A stretch of DNA of 64,000 nt from Natronomicrosphaera sp040876735 (GTDB lineage: Bacteria; Planctomycetota; Phycisphaerae; Phycisphaerales; Phycisphaeraceae). Below the pieces are notes generated by a model. It worked only from the letters and a program-made list of their open reading frames with translations. It did no database searches and had not been told where the DNA came from. The translations under genes and the position numbers were made by a program. This document shows, piece by piece, positions 8,562-17,406 of this stretch (position 1 is the first letter of the stretch; the number at the start of each line of letters is the position of its first letter). The stretch spans positions 27,500-91,499 of the forward strand of contig JBBDPC010000100.1 of NCBI GenBank assembly GCA_040876735.1, read 5' to 3'.

Positions 8562-8981
8562 ATGCCACCCATGGAACAGAGCGAAGAGCTTCGGCTCGAT
8601 GGTATCAAGGTGTTGATCGTCGACGACGACAGCGAGATCCGCGCGGCCCTGGACCAGGCCCTTCAGGCCGAGGGCGCGTTGACCCAGACGTGCGGCGACG
8701 GCAACACCGCGGTGCGCATCTGCGAGTCCGATCCGCCTGACCTTGTCGTGCTGGACATGATGCTGCCCAAGCGGTCCGGTTTCCTTGTGCTGGAGAAGAT
8801 CAAGCGTTTCGAAGATCCGCCCAAGGTCATCATGGTCACCGCCAACGAAGGCCGGCGACACCAGCAGTACGCTGAGGCCTTGGGGGTCGACGGCTACATC
8901 CTCAAACCCGTCCGGCTCGAAAAGCTGATCACGCTCGCTCAGAGCCTGTTCACCAAAGAGCCGGAGGTCGATGAGGAATAG
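8562..8981 (+). CDS. single-domain response regulator
   Basis: This 139-residue stand-alone receiver domain has the acidic pair in LIVDDDSE, the phospho-acceptor Asp in LVVLDMMLPKRSGF, Thr in VIMVTANEG and Lys in YILKPVRL. There is no DNA-binding or enzymatic output domain. A GAGG lies about 12 nt upstream of the ATG; a second ATG three codons in is also possible. It shares a 260-bp intergenic region with the divergent receiver gene, so the two may be co-regulated. No cognate histidine kinase is adjacent; the nearest in the window is at 33961. Confidence 0.9.
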   Translation: MPPMEQSEELRLDGIKVLIVDDDSEIRAALDQALQAEGALTQTCGDGNTAVRICESDPPDLVVLDMMLPKRSGFLVLEKIKRFEDPPKVIMVTANEGRRHQQYAEALGVDGYILKPVRLEKLITLAQSLFTKEPEVDEE

Positions 8982-9207
8982 CACGCGGCACCGCGCGGCG
9001 CCCCTGCCATCATCACACGCAAGGCAACGCAATCGTCGACGGCCACGTCGGCGGTTGCTGCGCGCCCACCCCCTGGTAAGGAACCGTTCTGGACACGGTC
9101 CACATCCGTCCACAGAATAGCTACACTAAAGGGGTCTTAGCCGTGCCGCTGCTGTTTGGCCCGGCGATCAGTTCTTTGTTGACACTTTCCGGGGTGGGGA
9201 ACATTTC

Positions 9208-10431
9208 ATGACAGATTCCGGTCAGTCGATGTTGTACCGACGTTTCGGACGCACCAACCTACAGATGCCGGTCTTCAGTTGCGGCGGCATGCGATACCAG
9301 CACCACTGGACAGACCTGCCTCCCAGCGAAGTCCCCAAAGCCAATCAGGACAACCTCGAAGCCACCATCCGCCGCGCCGTCGAACTGGGCATCAACCACA
9401 TCGAAACCGCCCGCGGCTACGGCTCCAGCGAACGCCAGCTCGGCCAGATCCTGCCCACCTTCGCCCGCGACAAACTCATCGTCCAAACCAAGATCGGCCC
9501 CGAAGACGACCCCGACAAGTTCCTCGCGCACTTCGACGAATCGCTCGAACGCCTCCAACTCGATTACGTCGACCTGCTCGGCCTCCACGGCCTGAACGAC
9601 CAGGCCACCCTCGACAAGGCCATCCGCAAAGGCGGCTGCCTCGCCGCCGCCCGCAAGCTCCAGCAGCAGGGCAAGGCCCGCCACATCGGCTTCTCCACCC
9701 ACGGCTCACTCGACACCATCCGCCAGGCCATCACCCACACCGGCGACGGCGGGTTCGACTACGTCAACCTGCACTGGTACTACATCTTCCAGCGCAACTG
9801 GCCCGCCGTGCTCGAAGCCCGCAAGCGCGACATGGGCGTGTTCATCATCAGCCCCTCCGACAAGGGCGGCAAGCTCTACGATCCGCCGGACGAGCTGGTC
9901 CAGCTCTGCGAGCCGCTGCACCCGATGGTCTTCAACGACCTGTTCTGCCTCGCCCACCCCCAGGTGCACACGCTGAGCATCGGCGCCGCCCGGCCGACCG
10001 ACTTCGACATGCACGTGAAGACGCTGCCGTTGATCGAGCACGCCGACCACACCCTCGCCCCCATCCTCGCCCGCCTGCGCGAAGCGATGTACGAGGCCAC
10101 CGGCATCGAAGACCCCGAAGCGATGTCCGCCGGCCTGCCGGAGTGGGACGCCATGCCGGGCCAGCTCAATGTGGCCGTCATGCTCTGGCTGCGCAATCTC
10201 GCCCTCGGCTGGGGCATGACCGAGTACGCGAAGATGCGCTACAACCTGCTCGGCAACGCCGGGCACTGGTTCCCTGGCGGTAAGCCGGACAACCTCCAGG
10301 ATGTCACCGACGAGGCGTTGACCGAAGCCGCCGCCGACTCGCCGTGGGCCGAGCAGATCCCCGACATGCTCCGCGAGTCCGTCGACCTGCTGCGCGGCGA
10401 AGAAGTGCAACGCGCCAGCAAAGGCGGGTGA
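9208..10431 (+). CDS. aldo/keto reductase with long C-terminal extension
   Basis: This 407-residue protein has an N-terminal AKR barrel (residues about 8-285): LYRRFGRTNLQMPVFSCGGMR, catalytic region HIETARGYGSSERQLG (Tyr kept), Lys in LIVQTKIGP, and a His in LLGLHGLND. The C-terminal ~120 residues resemble the extension of predicted oxidoreductases that usually carry a 4Fe-4S site, but here the cysteine cluster is absent. The substrate is unknown. GGTGGGGA precedes the ATG by about 8 nt. It is not closely related to the AKR at 4206. Confidence 0.85.
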   Translation: MTDSGQSMLYRRFGRTNLQMPVFSCGGMRYQHHWTDLPPSEVPKANQDNLEATIRRAVELGINHIETARGYGSSERQLGQILPTFARDKLIVQTKIGPEDDPDKFLAHFDESLERLQLDYVDLLGLHGLNDQATLDKAIRKGGCLAAARKLQQQGKARHIGFSTHGSLDTIRQAITHTGDGGFDYVNLHWYYIFQRNWPAVLEARKRDMGVFIISPSDKGGKLYDPPDELVQLCEPLHPMVFNDLFCLAHPQVHTLSIGAARPTDFDMHVKTLPLIEHADHTLAPILARLREAMYEATGIEDPEAMSAGLPEWDAMPGQLNVAVMLWLRNLALGWGMTEYAKMRYNLLGNAGHWFPGGKPDNLQDVTDEALTEAAADSPWAEQIPDMLRESVDLLRGEEVQRASKGG

Positions 10432-10532
10432 CGACAACGCAGTACCACAATTGAAATCATGGTAGCGCGGCGAAATATGACCGATCGAGACGGTCCGACT
10501 CCTTTTTGTCCTCTGATTAACGGGAACGTCAC

Positions 10533-10904
10533 ATGCTATCCAGGCAAGAGCTGCCGGAAGATGCTGCGAACTGGACGACAGTGCAAGTATGCTTCGATCG
10601 TCTTGCGCCGGATCGAGAAGAGGCCTGTCCCATCGCGCGCGAGGAAGTTATGAATTATGTCCGAATGGAATCAGCCGACACCGACTCTGCTGAGGAGGCG
10701 TCGCTGCTGTTCCTGCGAACCGCACGGATCGGCGAGGCGTCGTACTGGCTATGGTCCTACACGGAATCCGACGGTGTCGTGTGCTTCGTGACATGTCGTC
10801 AGAATGACGATGGTTCTAATATGCTCAGCCTTGCCGAGCCCAATGGATTATCCCCGGAACAATACCTGCTCGCTGACTACTACGATGAAATATACTGGTC
10901 CTGA
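10533..10904 (+). CDS. small acidic hypothetical protein
   Basis: This 123-residue protein is acidic (many Glu/Asp) with aromatic patches such as ASYWLWSY and DYYDEIYWS at its end. There is no signal peptide, membrane segment or known motif. GGGAAC lies 7 nt upstream of the ATG. Codon use is visibly less GC-rich at third positions than the flanking genes, which suggests recent arrival or weak selection. It could be an orphan or a spurious frame; the even composition and plausible start favour a real gene. Confidence 0.5.
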   Translation: MLSRQELPEDAANWTTVQVCFDRLAPDREEACPIAREEVMNYVRMESADTDSAEEASLLFLRTARIGEASYWLWSYTESDGVVCFVTCRQNDDGSNMLSLAEPNGLSPEQYLLADYYDEIYWS

Positions 10905-10935
10905 CTCAGCATTTACAAGTCCATCGCCTAGCCTA

Positions 10936-10963
10936 GTGCCACGGCCGCACGCGGCCGTGGCAC
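10936..10963. repeat. perfect 13-bp palindrome between convergent genes
   Basis: GTGCCACGGCCGC (10936-10948) pairs with GCGGCCGTGGCAC (10951-10963) around two bases. It lies between two converging genes, where it could act as a bidirectional terminator without a T-run, or be another repeat family (compare the TTTACGGCCGCG palindrome at 18774). Confidence 0.75.
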
Positions 10964-11011
10964 CCGTCAGCGACGCCCAAGATTCGCTTTGATCACAAGT
11001 AGCGTTGACGC

Positions 11012-12172
11012 TCACGCCTCCGGATCGGGCAGCGCATCGCAGAAGTCGGCGACCTGCTCCAGCGTCGGGCTTGCGCCGTGGCGGACGTAGTAGCCGCTGG
11101 TGGCGGTGCCCACGCACAGCGCCTGCTCCACCGGCAGGTCGGCGAGTCGGCCGAGGCAGAAGCCGGCGTTGAAGTTGTCGCCCGCGCCGGTGGAGAGCTT
11201 GGGGGTGGCGGTGAACGGGCCGTAGAACGTGGCGGCGCCGACCGTCGCGACGTCCGTGCCGCATAGCGCCGCCGCCGCGCCGCGGCGCGGATGCACGACC
11301 ACGCAATGCAGGCCCAGTTTTTCGCGGATACGGCAGGCCGTGGTTTCAATCGCCGCCTCGGCGTCGCCGTCGATCGCCATCCCCAGCGCCGCGGCGACCT
11401 GGCCCGACTCCTTGAGGTTCATGCCCAACGTCACGTCAGCATGCTCGTTGAGCCGGGTGCACAGCGACAAGGCGCGCTGGAGGTCTTCGGTGGTGCGCTT
11501 GGCCGGGTCGGCAAGGTCGATGAAGATCATGCGGCGGTGCCCGTCCACTTCCGCCGGGGCGTTGGGCAGCACGCGTTCGATCAGGTCCAGCCAGATCGTC
11601 TCCAGCTTCGGCAGCATGGTCCAGTTGACCATCCCGATCAGCCGTGAGCCGGTCACCAGACTGTCGAACACATCCCGGCCCAAGGCGGCGTGAACCTGCG
11701 CCACGTCGAGGTTCGCCACCGTCTCATACTTGCCCAGCATCAGCTTGCCGTCGGTGAACTCCAGCGCGTCGGTGTAGCCGGGCTCGACGACCGAATGCAC
11801 CGTGGCGTGGCGGGCGAAATCCTCGAACACCTCGTGCAGCGTCGGCTGGCCCAGCGCGCCGATGTAGTTGATCTTCAAGCCCGCCGCGGCCATGGCGTTG
11901 GCCATGATCGGGCCGTTGCCGCCGAGCTTCTGCAAGGTGGTGACCAGTTCGAAGTTGGCGCTCTGGCCGGCGGCGGCTTGGATGCGCTGGCCGAAGGTTT
12001 CGATGAGCGTGATCGGGTCGTAGCGGTCGACGTCGTGGCGTTTGTCGACCACCTTGATGATCGAGTCGACGAAGCCGTCAAACCCGATGAGCACGGGCGT
12101 GGCGGGGGCGCTGGCGGCAAACTGACGCAGCCCGGCGGCGGCGGCGCGGGCAGTAGCGGTACGGTCGGGCAT
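11012..12172 (-). CDS. PfkB/ribokinase-family sugar kinase
   Basis: This 386-residue protein starts at 12172 with AAGGAGC 8 nt upstream. The N-terminal substrate region has VLIGFDGFVDSI and LGGNGPIMANAMA (the GG switch region). The C-terminal PfkB signature is STGAGDNFNAGFCLG (about residue 335), with the catalytic Asp in GAGDN. It is longer than typical ribokinases (about 310) because of an inserted middle section. It transfers phosphate from ATP to a sugar or sugar-like hydroxyl; the substrate cannot be read from the sequence. It is divergent from ispG with a 184-bp gap. Confidence 0.85.
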   Translation of the reverse strand: MPDRTATARAAAAGLRQFAASAPATPVLIGFDGFVDSIIKVVDKRHDVDRYDPITLIETFGQRIQAAAGQSANFELVTTLQKLGGNGPIMANAMAAAGLKINYIGALGQPTLHEVFEDFARHATVHSVVEPGYTDALEFTDGKLMLGKYETVANLDVAQVHAALGRDVFDSLVTGSRLIGMVNWTMLPKLETIWLDLIERVLPNAPAEVDGHRRMIFIDLADPAKRTTEDLQRALSLCTRLNEHADVTLGMNLKESGQVAAALGMAIDGDAEAAIETTACRIREKLGLHCVVVHPRRGAAAALCGTDVATVGAATFYGPFTATPKLSTGAGDNFNAGFCLGRLADLPVEQALCVGTATSGYYVRHGASPTLEQVADFCDALPDPEA

Positions 12173-12315
12173 GCGTGAAAGCTCCTTCGGCATGGGGTTG
12201 CAGAGCCGCAAAGCGTAGCAAAACCCTGCCCGCCGCGCCAAAACCGCCGACGCCAACCCCTGCCGTCAACCGGCGCAATGGCCTATACTGTGCCACCAGC
12301 AAGCACGGCTCGTCG

Positions 12316-12350
12316 CCCGAACCCCGACTCCCGAACCCCCAATCCCGAAC
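12316..12350. repeat. five-unit 7-bp array (CCCGAAC) upstream of ispG
   Basis: Units CCCGAAC, CCCGACT, CCCGAAC, CCCCAAT and CCCGAAC stand in exact 7-bp phase at 12316-12350. The array ends 6 nt before the ispG ATG and occupies the place where a Shine-Dalgarno would be. Confidence 0.9.
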
Positions 12351-12356
12351 GCACCC

Positions 12357-13616
12357 ATGATCCAGCGACGCCCCACCCGACAGGTCACCCTCGGCGACGA
12401 ACAGCACACCCGCGTCACCATCGGCGGCGACGCACCCGTCTCCGTCCAGACCATGACCGCCGGCTACACCTACGACGTCGACAACTGCGTCGCCGAGATC
12501 AACCGTCTCGCTGCCGCCGGCGCCGACATCGTCCGCGTCGCCGTGCCCATGAAAAAAGACACCGACGCGCTGAAGCAGATCATCCCGCAGGTGCGCGTGC
12601 CCATCGTCGCCGACGTCCACTTCCACTTCCAGCGCGCCCTCGAAGCCATCGACGCCGGCGTCCACAAAATTCGCCTCAACCCCGGCAACATCTCCGACAA
12701 GAAACAGGTCGCCGAGGTCATCGACGCCTGCAAGGAGAAAAACCTGCCCATCCGCATCGGCGTCAACGAAGGCTCCATCATCGAGCGCAAGGACAAGCAG
12801 AAGCGCATGAAGGAGCTCGGCGGCGTCTTCTCCAACGATAAGCACGGCCACTTCCTCGCCATCATGATCACCAAGCTCGAGGAATACCTCGACATCTTCT
12901 ACGAACGCGACTTCTACGACATCGTCATCTCCGCCAAGAGCCCCGACCCCACCCTCGCCATCGCCGCCTACACCGAAATCTCCAAACGCTTCGACCACCC
13001 ACTGCACCTCGGCGTCACCCATGCGGGCCCCAAGGAGACCGGCACGATCCGCAGCGTCGTCCCGCTGGGTCATCTGCTCGCGGCCGGCATCGGCGACACG
13101 GTGCGCATCAGCTATGCCAACGACCCGGTCTACGAAGTGGAAGACGCGCTGGAGATGCTCTACTGCCTGGAGCTGCGCGATCGCAAGGGGGTGGACCTGA
13201 TCGCCTGCCCGACGTGCGGCCGCATCCAGGTCGACCTGTTCACGCTGGTGCAGGAAGTGCGCGAGACGCTGAAGCGGGAGATCGAGCTGCCGATCAAGGT
13301 GGCCGTGATGGGCTGCATCGTCAACGGCCCGGGCGAGGCGGAGGGCGCGGACGTCGCCATCTTCGCCGGCGACCGGCGGGGCATCATCTACGTGCAGGGC
13401 CAGAAGGTCGCCAACGTGCCCGAAGAAGAAATCATGTCTCGCCTGCTTGAAGAATGTCAGAAGTTCGAGGCCAAGGTGCGCAGCGGCGAAGCGAAGCTGG
13501 GCGAAAAGATCGTCGAAATCGCCCCCCCCGACCCCATCGGCGAACTCGGCTCCGGCTTCGACAAAATCGCCAAAGGCGACGTCGAAAAAATCACGCCGTT
13601 GACGATCAGCAAGTAG
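12357..13616 (+). CDS. ispG: 4-hydroxy-3-methylbut-2-enyl-diphosphate synthase
   Basis: This 419-residue IspG (GcpE) catalyses the penultimate step of the MEP isoprenoid pathway, converting MEcPP to HMBPP with a 4Fe-4S cluster. It has the TIM-barrel start VTIGGDAPVSVQTMT, VPIVADVHFHFQRALEA, KIRLNPGNIS and GVNEGSI. The C-terminal cluster ligands are CPTCGR (about residue 285) and MGCIVNGPGEAEGAD (about 320). Length is slightly above the E. coli type (372), mostly from an insert near residue 155. A 7-bp repeat array abuts the start and no Shine-Dalgarno is seen. Confidence 0.95.
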   Translation: MIQRRPTRQVTLGDEQHTRVTIGGDAPVSVQTMTAGYTYDVDNCVAEINRLAAAGADIVRVAVPMKKDTDALKQIIPQVRVPIVADVHFHFQRALEAIDAGVHKIRLNPGNISDKKQVAEVIDACKEKNLPIRIGVNEGSIIERKDKQKRMKELGGVFSNDKHGHFLAIMITKLEEYLDIFYERDFYDIVISAKSPDPTLAIAAYTEISKRFDHPLHLGVTHAGPKETGTIRSVVPLGHLLAAGIGDTVRISYANDPVYEVEDALEMLYCLELRDRKGVDLIACPTCGRIQVDLFTLVQEVRETLKREIELPIKVAVMGCIVNGPGEAEGADVAIFAGDRRGIIYVQGQKVANVPEEEIMSRLLEECQKFEAKVRSGEAKLGEKIVEIAPPDPIGELGSGFDKIAKGDVEKITPLTISK

Positions 13617-13637
13617 GGACAAGTAGGGAGGGGATGC

Positions 13638-13937
13638 GTGGAATGGATCATGACAGGCATCACGCTGGGCCTAGGATTGCTTTCACTGGTGCGGTGGGCA
13701 AGACGGGGCTTCTGGGTTCCACCTTATGTTCATGTTTTGGCGCTCATGTTTTTTTTGCTGGGCGGCCTGCTAACGGTGACAGCTTGGCAGTGGCAGGCGC
13801 TGACATGGGAGCTTGCAGTTCTTTTCTTGTTGGTCGGGCCGTTGCTGGTCTATGTCTGGTTTGCATATTTTGGTGGCGTTGAGGAAGCGGTCGCTCGCGA
13901 CACACAAAGCCGTTGTCGATCAGAAAACAATCCTTGA
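13638..13937 (+). CDS. small membrane protein of unknown function
   Basis: The protein is 99 residues from a GTG at 13638, preceded by GGGAGGGGA. It has three hydrophobic segments (about residues 4-18, 28-48 and 56-78) and a charged C-terminus. No family is recognised. It follows ispG by 21 bp and could be co-transcribed. Immediately after its stop comes the RAYT transposase remnant, so its 3' end may have been reshaped by that insertion. Confidence 0.55.
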   Translation: MEWIMTGITLGLGLLSLVRWARRGFWVPPYVHVLALMFFLLGGLLTVTAWQWQALTWELAVLFLLVGPLLVYVWFAYFGGVEEAVARDTQSRCRSENNP

Positions 13938-13959
13938 GAGCCGCGTCTGTGTAGCGCCG

Positions 13960-14094
13960 CCGCGGAACCAGTGGTCGGTGTTTCTGGATTCGGCGTCGGC
14001 CATCGTGCGGGCGGTGCGCTACGTTGAACAGAATCCGGCGAAGGCGGGCCTCAAGCCGCAGCGATGGTCGTTCGTCACGCCGTACACGCCATGA
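13960..14094 (+). pseudogene. C-terminal remnant of a REP-associated tyrosine transposase (RAYT)
   Basis: About 45 codons ending at the TGA at 14092 encode NQWSVFLDSASAIVRAVRYV followed by EQNPAKAGL and WSFVTPY. This matches the well-conserved C-terminus of Y1-type REP-associated tyrosine transposases (pattern VFLDS...IRYVExNPxKAG...WSFVxPY). The HUH motif and catalytic Tyr that lie upstream in an intact gene are missing, so it cannot be active. These transposases mobilise REP palindromes, which are frequent in this window. Confidence 0.75.
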
Positions 14095-14234
14095 CTACCT
14101 CCGTGGCGGTTTCGCCGCTCCACCTTGCCTGTTGAACCGGACCGCGGGTAGACTGAAAACATCCGGGCGCCGAGCATCTCTATGGACGATGGCGCGTCTG
14201 TTCACTTCCGAGGCTGTAGCCGAAGGGGATTGTG

Positions 14235-15662
14235 ATGATTCGACCATACTGTCTGATGCTGATGTTGATCGCTCTGCTTGGCGGACCGGCGTCGGCGGAT
14301 GAGCTGCACCCGCGCCTCACACCGGGCGAGGAAGTGCGCCTCGAGATGGCAGACGGCTTCCACAACCACATCCTGATCTACGTGCCACGCGACTACACGC
14401 CCGATCGGCCGTGGCCCGTCGTCTTCTGCTACCACGGCTACCAGGGCAAGCCCACGACCTGGCCCATCCGCCAGATGACCGACGGCCGCGGCGTCATCGT
14501 CGTGGGCATGGACCACGCCAGCGAGGCATACCACAACAGCCCCGCGCGCGGCACGGCCCACCAGCCGGCCGAGATCGAACGCTTCAACACCGTGCTGGAC
14601 ATCCTCGACCGGCACCTGAACATCGAACGCCGCCGGGTCTTCATGGCCGGGTTCTCGCAAGGCGGCTACACCACCAGCGTGCTCGGCGAAGCGATGCTCG
14701 ACCAACTCGCGGGGCTGATCATCCTCGGCGCCGGGCGGTCGAAGGGCACCAACGATCCGCCTTCGCCTCGGCGCATCCGCAACCTGCCCATCTTCATCGG
14801 CGCCGGCGAAGATGACGATCCGCACGGCCCACGCGCCGAACGCGCCGAACGCCTCTACCGCGACTGGGGCGCTGACGTCACCGCCGACTTCTGGCCCGGC
14901 ACCGGCCACACCGCCAAGACCGACGCCCCCGCCCTGGGTGAATGGCTGATCGAACACGACCTCACCGCCCTGCTGCCGCACGACTTCGAACGGGCCCGCC
15001 GACTTGAGCGCGACGACCGGGTCCGGGCCTACCACGCCTACCGCGTCCTGGCCCGGATCGCCGACGACCACCCCGTCTGCCAGCAGGCTCGCGAGGCCGC
15101 CGACGCGATTGCCGCCGACGCGAACGCCTCGATCGACGAAGCCGAGGCCGCGCTGGAGAACGGCCGGGTGGACGAAGCGATCCGCCTGCTTCTGCTGGCG
15201 CGCGAGGCGCACGCCGGCCTCGACGCGGCCGAGCGCGCCGATGCCCTGCTGCACACGATCGCGGATGACCCGGAGCTTGACGACGCGTACGGCCGGCGCA
15301 TCGCCGCCATGATCGGCCGAACGCTCCGCCGCGATGCACAGGACGCCATCCGCGCCGGCGAGCAGGCGGAAGCGGTCGCGATGTACGAGCAATACGTCGA
15401 GCAATTCCCCGACGCCCGCGACGCCGTGGCGGTGCAGAGCCAGATCGACCGGCTCAAATCCGACCCGGACACCATTGCCCAGATCCGCGACGCCGAGGCG
15501 ATCGACGCCGCCCGGCCGTTGATGGAGTGGGCCGAGACGTTCCTGGCGTGCGGTCAGCCCGACCGGGCCGAACCGCTGCTGCTGCGCATTGTCGACGAAC
15601 ATCCCGACACGACCTTCGCCGACCGCGCCGCCACCTGGCTCGATCGCGGCGCACGACGGTGA
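14235..15662 (+). CDS. secreted alpha/beta hydrolase (esterase/PHB depolymerase-like) with helical C-terminal repeats
   Basis: This protein is about 475 residues. The ATG at 14235 is 6 nt after AAGGGG; a GTG one codon earlier is possible. A signal peptide (LMLMLIALLGGPASA) is followed by an alpha/beta hydrolase domain (about residues 25-260): oxyanion region VVFCYHGYQG, nucleophile elbow GFSQGG (about residue 140), acid-loop region FIGAGEDDDPHGP and histidine in WPGTGHTAKTD. After residue 265 the sequence is Ala/Asp/Arg-rich and helical, resembling TPR-like repeats (LLARE, AVAMYEQYVEQFPD). It probably cleaves esters outside the cytoplasmic membrane; the substrate is unknown. Confidence 0.8.
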   Translation: MIRPYCLMLMLIALLGGPASADELHPRLTPGEEVRLEMADGFHNHILIYVPRDYTPDRPWPVVFCYHGYQGKPTTWPIRQMTDGRGVIVVGMDHASEAYHNSPARGTAHQPAEIERFNTVLDILDRHLNIERRRVFMAGFSQGGYTTSVLGEAMLDQLAGLIILGAGRSKGTNDPPSPRRIRNLPIFIGAGEDDDPHGPRAERAERLYRDWGADVTADFWPGTGHTAKTDAPALGEWLIEHDLTALLPHDFERARRLERDDRVRAYHAYRVLARIADDHPVCQQAREAADAIAADANASIDEAEAALENGRVDEAIRLLLLAREAHAGLDAAERADALLHTIADDPELDDAYGRRIAAMIGRTLRRDAQDAIRAGEQAEAVAMYEQYVEQFPDARDAVAVQSQIDRLKSDPDTIAQIRDAEAIDAARPLMEWAETFLACGQPDRAEPLLLRIVDEHPDTTFADRAATWLDRGARR

Positions 15663-15691
15663 GGCTGTCGTCCGCGCCTGAACCTGTTTAA

Positions 15692-15746
15692 TCCCCGCGC
15701 CCACGCGGGGGCGCCCCTGGTCCCCCGCCCGCCGTAGGCGGCGGGG
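15692..15746. repeat. two GC-rich hairpins after the hydrolase gene
   Basis: CCCCGCG/CGCGGGG around CCCA (15693-15710) is followed by CCCCGCCCGCC/GGCGGCGGGG around GTA (15722-15745). The pair may terminate transcription of the hydrolase gene, but no T-run follows. Confidence 0.6.
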
Positions 15747-15845
15747 CTAAACGCAATGTGGCGGCTCGCGGCCCAACGTCCATCGGCGCGTTACACGCTC
15801 AACTTCCGTGGGTCCGTCGCAAACGCGAACAACTTCCCCATCCGA

Positions 15846-17378
15846 ATGGCCGATGTAACCGGTATGGCCGTCACCCGACAGACCGGCCGGTTTGTCATCG
15901 ACATCGCGGGCGACCGCATGTCGGCTGCGCTGACGGTGCCGGCCGACCTTGACCCCGCCACGGTCACCGAGGCGACGCTGCTCGCCGAGTTGAAGCAGGC
16001 GGGCCTGACGCCGCAGCCGACGTGGGACCCGGCGATCCGCGATGGCGTCCAGCAGTACCACGTCAAGCCCGACGAGCCGGTCACGGTCACGCTCCACGGC
16101 CAGCCCGCCAAACATGGCGTCGACGGCCGGTTCGAGTGGGATCCGGACTGCGATCCCAACGAGCAGCCCGTCACCGCCGGTCGCGACGGCGCGGCCGACT
16201 TCTACAGCCACTCCGCGTTCATCATGATTGCCGAGGGCCAGCGCCTCGGCCGGCTGCACCCACCCGTGCCCGGCGAGCCGGGGATGACCATCACCGGCGA
16301 AACCGCCTCGCCGCGCACCGGCAAGGAGGCTACGCTCCGCATCGACAAGGAATCGGTCAACCTCGCCGGCGACGGGGAATGCACCGCGATCATCGCCGGC
16401 GTGCTGCATCATGAAGACGACATGCTACGCATCGAGCCTTGCCTGAACATCCAGGAAAACGTCGACTTCTCCACCGGCCACGTCGACTTCGACGGCGACG
16501 TCGTCGTTCACGAAGGCGTACGCGACCTGTTCCGCGTCCGCGCCACCGGCAGCGTGCAGGTGAGGGGCCTGATCGAAGCGGGGCGGATCACCACCGGCGT
16601 CGACTTCGACGCCGACGGCGGCATGGCGGGCCGGGAGAAAGGCCGCGTCAACATCGGCCGGGACATGAACGCCCGGCATCTGTCAGGCGTGCACGGGCAC
16701 GTCCGCCGCCACCTCACCGTCGACCGCGAGATCATCAACTGCGAGCTGTTCGTCGGCGGCGAGGTGCGGGCCGTGCGGGCGGTGCTGGTCGGCGGTTCGA
16801 TCGTCGCAACGCAACGGATCACCGTGCGCGACCTTGGCTCGCAGGCCGGTCACGAAACGCTGGCCGTGCTCGGCTGCGCCCCGGCGCTGGAGGCAGGACT
16901 GGCGCAGGCGGCGGCGATGCTGCGCCGGTTTGACGAGCAGATGAGCGACGACGAAAACGACGCGTTCAACACGATGGTCCACCGCGGCGGCGCGGCCGCG
17001 GAGATGCGCCTCGACGAGTTGAAAGTCGCCAAGCACAATCTCACGCAGCAGCGGGCCTTGATTCAGTCGCGCTACGACGCGATCGACGCGGTGCTCAAGA
17101 AGCGCCGCCGGGCGGAGCTGTTCGTGCATCGCGCGATCCACCCCGGCGTCACGCTGCTCCACGGCGACCAGGCGTATACGTTTCAGGAAACGCTGCGCGG
17201 CCCGTTGCTGATCGGGCACAAGCCGGACCGGCCGGGCGATCTGATCGTGAAAGACCTCGGCAGCAACGATCAACGGGCACTGATGGAGTTCACGAAACTG
17301 CGCGTGCTGTCGGAGCGTGATCCGTTGCGACAGTTGCAACGGGTGCAGGCGCCCAAGGCGGTGAAACCCACCGATTGA
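15846..17378 (+). CDS. DUF342/FapA-family protein
   Basis: The protein is about 510 residues from the ATG at 15846. An earlier ATG at 15756 would add 30 residues that do not look conserved. The central part shows the FapA/DUF342 beta-helix: GQRLGRLHPPVPGEPGMTIT, INVDFSTGHVDFDGDV-like repeats, VRATGSVQVRGLIEAG and VGGSIVATQRITVRDLGS (about residues 170-340). A coiled-coil region (about 380-430) follows. In other bacteria the family is linked to polymer or cell-surface regulation, but no activity is established. The final residues KPTD and the TGA are encoded by a REP-like palindrome. Confidence 0.8.
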   Translation: MADVTGMAVTRQTGRFVIDIAGDRMSAALTVPADLDPATVTEATLLAELKQAGLTPQPTWDPAIRDGVQQYHVKPDEPVTVTLHGQPAKHGVDGRFEWDPDCDPNEQPVTAGRDGAADFYSHSAFIMIAEGQRLGRLHPPVPGEPGMTITGETASPRTGKEATLRIDKESVNLAGDGECTAIIAGVLHHEDDMLRIEPCLNIQENVDFSTGHVDFDGDVVVHEGVRDLFRVRATGSVQVRGLIEAGRITTGVDFDADGGMAGREKGRVNIGRDMNARHLSGVHGHVRRHLTVDREIINCELFVGGEVRAVRAVLVGGSIVATQRITVRDLGSQAGHETLAVLGCAPALEAGLAQAAAMLRRFDEQMSDDENDAFNTMVHRGGAAAEMRLDELKVAKHNLTQQRALIQSRYDAIDAVLKKRRRAELFVHRAIHPGVTLLHGDQAYTFQETLRGPLLIGHKPDRPGDLIVKDLGSNDQRALMEFTKLRVLSERDPLRQLQRVQAPKAVKPTD

Positions 17379-17393
17379 ATCCGTGGGCTTCGG
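17364..17393. repeat. REP-like palindrome overlapping the DUF342 stop codon
   Basis: Arms ACCCACCGATT and AATCCGTGGGCTT. The stop codon TGA (17376-17378) sits at the palindrome centre, so the element defines the protein C-terminus. Confidence 0.9.
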
Positions 17394-17406
17394 GAGTGAT
17401 GTTTGT

